Positions 15,301 through 27,300 of a stretch of 28,580 nt of DNA are shown here, in pieces (position 1 is the stretch's first letter; the number at the start of each line of letters is the position of its first letter). Source of the stretch: CAMEON01 sp045531965 (GTDB taxonomy: Bacteria > Bacillota > Clostridia > Oscillospirales > CAG-272). The translations under genes were made by a program, and so were the position numbers. The notes under the pieces are model-generated. The model was not told where the DNA came from. It made no database searches and saw only the letters and a list, made by a program, of their open reading frames with translations. The stretch lies in the NCBI GenBank assembly GCA_045531965.1, contig JAZSFA010000082.1:1-28580 (forward strand), written 5' to 3'.

Positions 15301-18300
15301 ACAACTGCACCGTAGTGCCCGACAGCACTCTGACCGCAGGCGGTTCTCTGACTGTGTCTCCCTCCAACGATAATACCACCGTTGCAGGTAACGACACCGT
15401 CACCATCACGGTTACCCCCAGCGGTAACAACGTGGTTGAGACCATCACGGTCTATAAGAATGGCGAAGTTTTCGCTACTTTCACCACCGACAAGATCTCT
15501 TATAATAATAAGGAAGCAACTGTCTCCTTCAAGTCCGACGGTTCTGTAAACGCCGACGTGTATACCGTCGCTGTGGAGTATTCTCAGAACTACCTGAACC
15601 TGAAGGCTGATCAGACCATCGTCTACTGCGTGGACGACAAGGATCACACCTATGACCTGCAGAAGCTGGTCTTCGATGCGATCTTTGGCGGTTCTTCCGC
15701 ACCTATGAACAAGGACAACGTCAAGCTTGAGTTCAAGTACGGTCACGTCGTTGTTGACCTGTGGGCTGACGTTTCTAAGGATCCCGCCATCAATCTGAAC
15801 GGCATCAGCCATAAGTTCGGTGAGAGCGGTTCCGAGACCATCAAGCTGACTTACTCCGATGCTAAGTACGGCTCCTTCGAGCAGCAGATCGCACTGAACG
15901 TCTTTGACTCCTGCTACAACGTCACGGTTGGTGTTGAAACCATCACCAACGGCGCTAACGCGACCATCAAGACCCAGTACAGCGAAGATGCTCGTAAGTA
16001 TCTTGGCGTCAACTACTTCAAGCAGGGCACCAGCCTGACCGTCACCCTCACCCCCGACGGTGAATTCCTGGATACCCTGAAGCAGATGTATAACGGCACT
16101 TACGCTGACGCTATGGCGTACATCAAGTCCGTTACCGTCTACGACAAGAACGGCAACGTTGTTGCAACCACTTTGACCCGCGACCAGGGTAAGCTCTCTC
16201 TCGAGGGTATCCTGCAGGGTGTCAATCCCATGCTGTATAACGCTGCTGTCACCTTCGACCTCGTCGCTGACGAGGCATACAAGATCGTTACCGAGTACGG
16301 CATTCTGGAGCTTGATGCTAAGAATTCCGGCTTCCAGATGGAAATGTACAAGGGCGGCAAGAGTTATGCGGCTAAGGTTCCTTCCGCACAGGATCTGATC
16401 AATGCTATCCTGGGTGAGAGCGAAGCTGCGGCATTCCTGGCAACCTATGGCGGTGCATTCACCGTTGATTTCTCCACTTCTCTGATCGACAATAAGTGGA
16501 CTGTTGTTTCCGACGAGGCCCTCCTCGCCCTGAACGACGGTACCGAGATCAAGGTTCGTGTTACCTGGAAGCCCACCGACGGCGACAAGACTTACTATCC
16601 TGTAGCAGATACGGCAAACGTCACCCTTGTTGACCTCCGTACGCCCACCTCTGTTCAGGGTACTGTTCCCACGACTCCCGTTGAGTACGTTGAAGAGTCC
16701 CAGCTGATCGCTAACATGAAGGAAGCGATGGGCCTTGGCATTCTTGCAAACGGTTCTCTCATCGAGGTAGAGTACGACGTTAACTACACCATCGAGGTTC
16801 TTGAGCATGGCAACTTTGCTACGGTTATCGTGACCTATCACGGTTCCGCAGACTATAAGCCCACCACAAAGACCTTCGAGAACGTTCCCGTTGCGGATAT
16901 CCCCGATAACGCAACCATCAAGGTCACGATCCAGAACGCTTCCGACGTTATTACAAATAACGCAGGAACAATTATGGGTCTTGATCCCGCTACCGGTATC
17001 TACACGGTCATCGGTAACGGTACCTACAACTTCAAGTTCACACCCGTGAGCGGTAAGGCAATTGAGTCTGTTACCGTTAACGGCGTACCGGTTGACATCA
17101 CATACAAGAATGGCGTTGTAACCTTCTCCATGACTCTCGCCGAGAAGGAGCATTACGAGATCGTGGTTGAGACGGTGGATTCTGTATTCATCCTCGAGGA
17201 CGAGCGTGAGTACGACTTCGCGTTCGGTGTCATGGATCCTGTCAATAAGGATATCGTTGATGCCATTGTCAAGTATCCCACCGATATCGACTACAATGAG
17301 GTTCTCCTGCAGTACCTCGCTCGTGCCGAGGGTAACGTGACCATCACGCTGCCTGACATCGATCTCGGCTTCACCGTGATCGAGCTTGGTACGTTCGACA
17401 TCGAGCTTGGCGAGCTGTGGTTGGATCCCAACGCTGAGATCACCGAGTATGACATGGAGAAGCTCCTTGACGAGCTGGTTGCCGACGTCATCGACAAGGT
17501 ATCTCACGGCGAGCTGGCAGCTACCGACGCTGTCAACTACATGACCGAAAAGCTGAAGGGCTTGACCATCGGCGCTCACAAGTTCGGTTCCGCCGGCGAC
17601 GGTGCTGTGGAGACCGTTCGCATCAGCTATGCTGATGACAAGTACATCCTCGCTGAGGTTGTGACCGACGTCACCATCCACGACTACCGTACCGCCACCG
17701 AAATTCAAGCCAACGATTGCACAGTCACCTACGGCTACAGCCTCGAGCAGCTGCTCGCAGCTTCCGGTGCAGGTGTCTATGCTGACGGTGTACTGGTTTC
17801 CGGTTTGAAGATCGAAACCAACGACCTGTACAAGCACGCAGGTACGCAGACCATCACCCTCTACTTCGCGGGTGACGTGAACTACCAGCCTTCTACCATC
17901 ACCCTCAACGTGACGGTGAACAAGGCTCCTGTGAGCATTGACTACGATTCTCAGTTTATCACCTACGGTGATGCGTATGACTTCGCACTCAGCCTGTCTC
18001 CCATCACCCTGCCTGACGGCACAGCTTGCGATCCCGATCTGATCCAGTTCATCATCGGTCTCGAGATGCATAAGCTGCTTGACTTCGGCGCAGATCAGGA
18101 GATCGTAGGCTTCGGCGATGCCGTTGCTTACATCCAGCTCCGTCTGCCTAAGGCTATCAGAGAGCTGCCTCTGGTCGGTCAGTATCTCCAGGGCGAATTT
18201 ACCCTTGGCGAGTTCACCGATCTGATCAATAGCCTCTCGGATGCACTGGGCATTGACGAAGGCTCCATGGAGATTCTCAATCAGGTGGTCGAAGCCATCA

Positions 18301-21300
18301 CCGGCATCACCGACAACCTGGAGATCAAGATCATCATCAAGGATGAAGAGTTCCATCCCACCAACATCGGTGTTTACCTCGCAGGTGCTGTGACCATCGA
18401 TGCTGACTATGAGACGGCTTACACCGCCGACTACCTCATCATCGCTCCTACGACCAACGAAGTGAAACTGGATTGGAATCAGCCCATCAACAACTACCTC
18501 ACCACCCTTCCCGTATGGAATGAGATGGATAAGGGCGCAAGTGTTGTCGGCGATCCCGTGAAGGACTTTGTGGTTAAGTACCTCATCCTGGGTATCAACA
18601 GCGATACCAGCGAGTTCCTGACCACCGATATTTACGGCAACATCAAGGCCAATATCTGGGTCGATCCCGCAGAGGTTAAGGACAACGGCGTATACGTACA
18701 GATCGCATACGGCGTGCTGTGGGGCAATGAACTCTACTACTCCATCCCCATCATTCGTGCCTTCGCTGTGGTTCCCGGCACCGTTGACGTTGTTCTTAAG
18801 GACAACGAAGGTAACGAGACCCACGACATGACCGTTGATTTCACCAACAAGCCTCAGGGCTTCGACGTGTACGTAGACGGCGTCCTCGCCAATGACAGCG
18901 AGTGGCTGACGGTTTACTACCTGGGTATCCAGACCAACGGCGTGATCTACAAGAGCACCGAGCGTCCCGTACACGCAGGTGTTTACACCGTGATCGCAAC
19001 CTACATGGAATTCAACGACGGTCAGCAGATCGATCTTGAAAAGCTTAAGGTTGAAGATCTCTACGAACTCTTTGATCTCGTCAGTATCGGCGCAAACGTA
19101 GGTCTTTTGACCATTCTGCCCGTAGAGTCCAACGTGACTGTCACCGACAAGATCGAGACCGTGAAGCCCGGCGTTTCCTATAATCCTAAGGATCAGGTAG
19201 ATGCCGAGTCTTCCGCAGACGCTAACCTGAAGCCCGACACCACCATCATCACCGCAGGTATCGGTTCCAACGGTACTTTCTCTGAGAACGGTTGGAACGC
19301 CATCAACGGTACGGTCAACGTTGACTTCCCCAGATGGATCGACGAGCTTCTCGCTAAGTACGCCCCCAGCGTGATCGACGGTATCGCCATTGGCGATCTG
19401 CAGACCAAGCTGTTGGATAAGCTCCCCGAGATCCTCTCCGCTCTGGAAGCTGAGGGTGCCACCTCCGAGGTGCTGAACGCACTGACCAACGCTCTCGAGA
19501 GTGTTGTCAAGGCGCTGGAGAAGATGCCCGAGGACATCGTTCTGTCCTTCAGCGATGATATCACCTACACCAACGTGGGTGCTTACGTCATCGTAGCTGT
19601 GGTCACCGACTCCGATCACTATCCTTCCATCGACGCAGGTCTCCTGGTTATCACGCCCGACGTCACTCGCGTGGAGCTGAAGTGGAACCACGAAGACGAT
19701 AACAACGTCTGGACCCGCGAGCTGCTGAAGTACTTCGACCTGTATGCTTCCGCATACGGTCAGGACGGTCTGCTTGACGCGGCTGCCACCGATCTCATCA
19801 AGCACCAGTTCATCACCATTGATGAAAACGGTGATCTTGTGATCTATACCAACCCCGCGAATATCCCCAACGGTGCATATATCGAGGTTGCGTATATTGA
19901 GCTTGAGCTTGACGGTCATATGTACATCAGCAATCTCATTGCCCGTCCCATGCTGATCATCCCCAGCAGCGCTGACGTAGAGTTCGTTGACGAGAACGGC
20001 AACGTGAACAACGACCGTATCTTCGAGTTCAACAACCTGCCTCACACCATGGGCATTCAGATCACTGTCAACGGTAACGTGGTCGTTCCCGCTGACGGCG
20101 AAGTAGCCTTCTACTACACCGGCGTGCAGACCAACGGTCAGGCGTATAAGTCTACCGAGGCTCCCAAGCACGCAGGCGTCTACACCGTTGTCGCTATCTA
20201 CATCAGCCGCGACGCTGACGGTTACATGACTGCTTTCGGTACGGCTGTGGGTGTCATGGCCATCGAACCTGCCGATTCCTCTGTTGAGGTTGATGACAAG
20301 ATCGTTGTGGTCAATCCCGGTTATGCCGAGAATCTGGGTGATATGATCCATCCCGAGTCCGCCGTGAACGGTCTGACTCCCGATACTACCATCATCACCA
20401 CCCTCCTGAACACCAACGGTACCTTCAGCGAGAACGGCTGGGCTGCTGTTCAGGGCAACATCAACGTGGACTTCCCCAAGTGGGTTGACGCGCTGTTGGC
20501 TCAGTACGTGCCTGCCATCGCCGGCGGTATGACCGTGGCTGAATTTGCGGATCTGGTAGACAATAATCTGACCGATCTGCTGGTGAAGCTGACCGAAATG
20601 GGTCTGTCTTCCACCGTGACCGATAACCTCGCTGCTTCCTTCGCGAAGGTTTCCGAGGTGATCGGCAAGCTTCCCGCTAACACCTCCCTGACCTTCAGAG
20701 AGACCGCCGACGTGAACACCGAGAACGTTGGTGTGTACCTGATCGCCGCCGTTGTGACCGATTCCGATCACTATCCTTCCGCAGATTTCGGCTTCCTGGT
20801 TGTGGCTCCCAGCGTGGAGAACGTCTACCTGAAGTGGAACTACGAGGATGAGAACAACGTCTGGACTCAGGCACTCCTGAGAGTGAAGGATCTGTATGCT
20901 TCCGCATTCAACGATAAGGCTTACACCGAGCTGAATCCCGAAGCTACCGCAAAGATCGTTCACCAGTTCCTGGCTATGGATGCCGAGGGCAACCTCGTGA
21001 TCCTCACCGACGCTACCAAGCTGGATAATGGCGTATACGTTGAAGTTGCTTACATCGAGTTTGAGCTTGACGGTAAGATCTACATCAGCGATCTGATCGC
21101 CCGTATCCTGGTTGTCGCACCCAATACCGCTGACGTTGAGTTCATTGACAAGAATGGTAACGTAAACAACGACCAGATCTTTGAATTCGACAACGACCAG
21201 CACTCCATGAACGTTCAGGTCACCGTGAACGGTAAGCCCGTGGACGTTGACAGCTTCGATCTGACCTTCTACTACGTAGGTATTCAGACCAACGGTCAGG

Positions 21301-24300
21301 CCTACAAGTCTACCGAGGCTCCCAAGCACGCAGGTATCTACACCGTGGCAGCGACTTACGTTGGTAAGGACGCTGACGGCGTGGTGATCTACGTGGGCGG
21401 CGCTGTGGGTATCATGGCTATCGAGCCTACCGACTCCACCATGGACGTCACCGGCGGCAACGTCGAATATGACGGTGGCGAGCATGGCGTGACTGTCAAG
21501 CCCGGTTCCACCGTAAACGGCTTGATCCCCGACTTTACGCTGATCTCCGGTACTGCCGGCGTGAAGGGTAACATCTCCGAGATCGGTCTTGACGCCCTCT
21601 ATGGTAACGTCAACATCGACTTCCCCAAGTGGCTGGATGCCATCCTTTCCGAGACCGAAGCCTTCAATGAGGGTGTATCTCCCGCATATCTCATCGACTT
21701 CATCACCTCCTACAGAGATGATTTGATCGATCTGATCCCCGCAGAGATCCTTCAGGCTGCCGGTATGACCGAGGATGAACTGAACGCTATCGTTGAAAAG
21801 ATCAATCATTACGTTGATCAGCTGCTTGCTGTTCTGAACAAGCTGCCCGCTGACGTAACGCTGACCTTCAAGGACGATATCAAGTACGTTCTGCCCGGCT
21901 ACTACTTCTACTACGGTATTGTCACCGATTCCGATCACTATCCTTCCACCGACACAGGTCTCCTTGTGATCGAAAAGATGGATATGGAATTTGACATGGA
22001 GAACACCACGCTGCCTTACGACGGCGAGGGCAAGTTCCCCAACGTGAACAATCCTCTGTACACCGACTTTATTGCCCTGATCACCGACGACAAGTACAAC
22101 ACCGCCAACCTGTTGGTGGATGCTGACATGCTGTACGTGATCGACCTGATCGAGCGCGTGCTCGGCAAGGAGATCCCCACCTCCGTAAGTGTCTCCGACA
22201 TTTACGAGAAGGTCAACGTTTCCGAACTGACCGCAGCGATCGACAAGATCCTGGCTAAGCTGGAAAGCTATGATGAGATCCACGGCACCGCCCTGGAGAT
22301 GATCAACTGGCTGCAGGCTCAGCTGGCTACTCTGCCCACCACCGGCACCATCACCCTCAACGGGGAACTGCCTGTGAACGTTGGCGAGTACAAGATCTAC
22401 GCCTTTACCTTCTCCGAGCTTTACGAGTCCGTTGTGGATGGCGCTGTTCTGACCATCGCTCCCATCTACGTGGTGGTTGACGATATCGAGAACACCAAGA
22501 TCTACGGCGAGACCGATCCCGAGCTGACCGCAAACGTAACCTACTACAGCTACATGACGGTAGGCGGCGAGGTCGTTAAGGTGGCTATCACTGAGCTGCC
22601 CGACGATATCCAGCTGGTTTACTACGTCACCCGCGCAGAAGGCGAGAACGTTGGCGAGTACGCTATGAGTGTTGAGAACGCCACCATCATCGACTCCGAT
22701 AACTACGTGCTCGAGGTCGTTGAGGATGACACCCTCTTCACCATCACCCCCGCAAAGGTTGTCATCTCTGTTGACAGCCAGAGCAAGACCTACGGCGACG
22801 CAGATCCCGAGCTGACCTATGATTGGACTGTACTCGAGGGCAACGTTACCGCCGAGGAGCTGGGTATCATCATCAACCGCGTTGCCGGTGAGACCGTTGG
22901 TACCTACAACATCACCGCCGCATACAACGAGAGCGCTAACTATGAAGTCACCGTTGTAGACGGCACCCTGACCATTACCAAGGCTGAAGTCACGGTTACT
23001 GCCGATGACAAGACCAAGGTCTTTGGTGAGAACGATCCCGCGTTCACCGCTACCATTGAGGGCTTGAAGTTCAACGATACGCTGAACGTCACCTTCGAGC
23101 GTGTATCCGGCGAGAACGTTGGTGAGTATGAGATCATTGTGACCGTTGCCGCTGATGCCAACTACGACATCACGACTGTCAACGGTAAGCTGACTGTGAC
23201 CGCTAAGGAGATCACCGCCGCAGACGTTGAGTTGAACGGCAGCCTGATCTACAACAGCTATGAGCAGACCCAGAACGTCACCCTGCTGAACGGTATCACG
23301 GCTGACGTTACCGGCAATACCGCGACCAACGCAGGCGCTTACACGCTGACTGTTGTGGGTAACGGCAACTACACCGGTTCCGTTGACGTTGCGTGGAGCA
23401 TCGCTAAGGCGAACGTGACCGTGACCATCAAGAACGGTGAGACCGTTTACGGCTACGACATTCCTGCCGTGAGATATGAGATCACCGGTGATCCCGTGGA
23501 TACCTCCGAGCTGAATCTCAACATCACTTGGAACGCCGTCAAGGGCGATTCCGTGGGCGAGTACACCGCTGTTATTCCCGTAACCGTCAGTAAGAACATG
23601 AACGTTACTTACGTTGGCGGCAAGCTGACCATCCATCGCACAACGACCGACGAGTTCAAGGTTGAGCTGGATGGCAACCTGGTTTACGACGGTACAGAGC
23701 AGACCCAGGGCATCATCGTCACCGATAATGGTGTGGTGCTGGTCGAGGGTGTTGACTATACCGTGGCAGGCAACGTGGGTACCAAGGCTGGTACTTACAC
23801 CCTGACCGTGACCGGTATGGGCAACTACGAAGGCGTTGAAAACGTCCAGTGGACCATTGCCAAGGCTACGGTTACTGTCACCATAAACAATGCTACCATT
23901 ATCTATGGTGACGAAATTCCCGCAGTTGTGCTGACCTACAGCGACGCATTGGCAGAATCCGAACTGGCGATCAGCATGGTTTGGAATGCAGTCAAGGGCT
24001 CCAACGTGGGTACTTACGGCACCAACTTCACTTGGGTACGTTATGAAAACTGGAACGTGAATTATGTCCCCGGTGATCTGACCATCAATCCCAAGCCCAT
24101 TACCTCCGCAGACGTGGCACTGGACGGCGTCCTCACCTACAACGGTGAAGAGCTGACCCAGAACGTGACCGTCACCGAAGGTATTACCTACACCGTTGTC
24201 GGTAATAAGGCAACCAACGCCGGTAAGTACACCCTGTACGTCACCGGTAACGGTAACTACACCGGCACCGTGGCACTCGAGTGGCAGATCAAGAAGGCTG

Positions 24301-27300
24301 ACGTAACGGTTTCCTTTGAAAGCGCCACCATCACTTACGGTGATGCAACCCCCGCGATCAAGTACACCCTGAGCAATACCCTTGCAGAGGGTATCGTCTC
24401 CAAGGCTTATTGGATCGCCGATGCCGTCGCTAACGCAGGCAAGTACACCTTTACTTACGAGATCGACGCGACCATCGCTAAGAACTTCGTGGTTACCTTC
24501 ACGGGTGCTTCGCTGACCGTTAAGCCTAAGGATGTGACCATCACCATCGACGACAAGAACATGGTGGCAGGTAACGCACTTCCCGAGTTCACCGCGACCG
24601 TTTCCGGTCTGATTGGCTCTGACGTGCTTGTTTACACCCTCGGCACGACCACCGACGGCAAGACTGCAGGTGTCTTTGACATCACCGCAACCTACACCGC
24701 AAACAGCAACTACAACGTAACCGTTGAAAACGGTGAGCTGACGGTTCAGGAATGCGTTCTGACCGTTGACGGCGTTGCCTACAACAGCTGGGCTGATGCG
24801 AAGAATTCTATCAAGAAGAACTCTCAGATCAAGCTTTATGCTGACGTTGAATATGGTATCGACGAAAACGGCAAGAAGGTCGAGCAAAAGTTCCCCGCTA
24901 ATGGCGGTAACCTTGTGATTGACCTGAACGGTCACACCTTGGCGTTCGACCATACCGTTACGATTCAGTACGGTACTGTCATAACTGTAACCGATACCAG
25001 CGGAACGCCCGGTACTTTGAAGACTACCAGCGGTAGCTATCCCTTCGTTATTAACGGCAAATCCACTTTGAATCTGACGAATGGCGTTGTATTCGACGGT
25101 ATCATTCAGTTCCAGAACCTTCATAGTGGTAACCGTGCATACTTCCAGATCAATGGCGAAAACATCATCGGTACAGATGACAGTCTGTTCGTTACATCCA
25201 CAGCCCTTGTTCGCTTCGCTCTGAAGAACAACTACATGGATCTGACGGTCATGAGTGGTTCTCTTGCATTGACTGAAGACCTTGCAACCCTTGCAGGTCA
25301 GAAGATCACGGTTAATGAAGGAACTTCCTTCACTGTTTCCGCAGGCGTCACCCTGACCCTTGATCCCGCAACCACCCTGGTGGTGAATGGCACGGTTAAG
25401 GGCGAAGGCACCGTGGTTGTCAATACGGCTGAACATCTGAACACCGTTCTGGCAACCGACGTGGCTAACGTTAAGCTTGGTGCAAACGTTGCCGGTGACG
25501 TGGTTTCCGCAAACACCCATACCCTGGATCTCAACGGCAAGACCATCGATGGCGCACTCACCGTCAATGGCAACCTGACCATTGTTGATTCTACGGTTGG
25601 CAACGACAACTTCCGCGACGCAGGTAAGGTCACCGGCGAACTGACCGTTGCTGATACTGCAACGCTCAAGATCGCGGCAGGTACTTATAGCAGAGACGTC
25701 ATTGCCTACTGCGCTCCCTACGCTTCCGCTAACAATGGCGACGGCACTTGGACTGTCGTTCCCGGCGTCCTGACCGTTGACGGCGTTGCTTACGCTACTT
25801 GGGGCGAGGCAAAGGGTGCTATCGTGAAGAACTCTGTGATCATTCTGTACGCAGACGTTGAGTACGGCAGCAACAGAACTGAACAGAAGTTCCTCGCTAA
25901 CGGCGGTGAGATCGTGATCGATCTGAACGGTCATGACCTGACCTTCATCTACACTACCACCATTCAGTACAACACCACGGTCCGTGTGACTGATAGTGTT
26001 GGTGGCGGTAAGCTGCTTGCTTCCAATAACGCTTATCCCATGGTTCTTGGCGCCAACTCTGTGCTGAACATGGATAACAACGTTGATTTCGTTGGCACCA
26101 TCCAGTTCAACAACGGCGCTAAGGATGTGACCGGTTACTTCCAGGTCAATGGTGTAAATGTCATTGGTGATGCCAACAGCATTTTCGTGGCTGATAACAG
26201 CATGGTTCGTGTCAGTGTCACCGACGGTTTCGCTGATCTCGTCCTGCGCAACGGCGCTTTGACCCTCACTCAGGATCTCGCAACGCTGGCAGGTCAGAAG
26301 ATTACCCTGAGCTCGGGCACCAATCTGACCATCGCTGAGGGCGTGACCCTGACCATCGATCCCGACACCGATCTGGTGATCAACGGTACGATGGATGGCG
26401 AAGGCACTGTGGTTGTCAACACCCTTGAGCACTTCGAGCAGATCATGGCTACCGATATCGTGAACATCGAGATCGGCACCACCATCGTTCTGTCCGAGGA
26501 CTACGAACTTAACCTGGCAGGCAAGAAGATCACTTCTTCCGCTGACGTCAATCCCGCATTCCGCGTTACCAACGGCGCAAACGTCACCGTGAAGAACGCC
26601 GACATGGATACCGCAAATTATGCGTTCATCCTGGGTGCTTCCGACGGTAGCTCCGCAGGTAACCTGACCATTGAGAACGGTAAGTTCCACAGTGGCACCA
26701 CCGTGGCTTCCGTTACGAAGGGTACGCTGACTGTTGAGGGCGGCGAATTCTCCGTCGATCCTTACAACGGCAGCTACGCATACCTCTTCAACTGCATCGA
26801 TGCGAACTACAAGAACGGTTCCGCTAAGATCGTGGTTGAGGGCGGTTCTTTCTGGAACTTCGATCCCGACAACAACGCAGCCGAGGGTGCGGATACCGAC
26901 TTTGTACCCGCAGGCTTGGCTACCAAGAAGGAAGCCAAGGACAACGGTATGCTCTATACCGTGGTTGAGGCTGTTGCCCAGATCGGCGACGACTACTACG
27001 CTTCTATCCAGGATGCTGTTGATGCAGCTGTGGATGGCGACGTTGTCTACGTGATCAAGGATCTTGATCTGGATCTTGATGATTCCACTCTTGTGCTGAA
27101 CAAGTATCATGCCTTTGTTTCCGCCATCGGTAAGGATATCACGTTCGATATGAACGGTCACACTATGGCTGTTCTGGGTATCGAACAGAACGGCACCATC
27201 ATCTTCTACAGTGAAGGTGGTCAGCTGACCTTGAAGGATAGCGTGGGTACCGGCTCTATCACAACGCAGGGTAGCGGTTTCTACTGGATGTTCTTCAATA

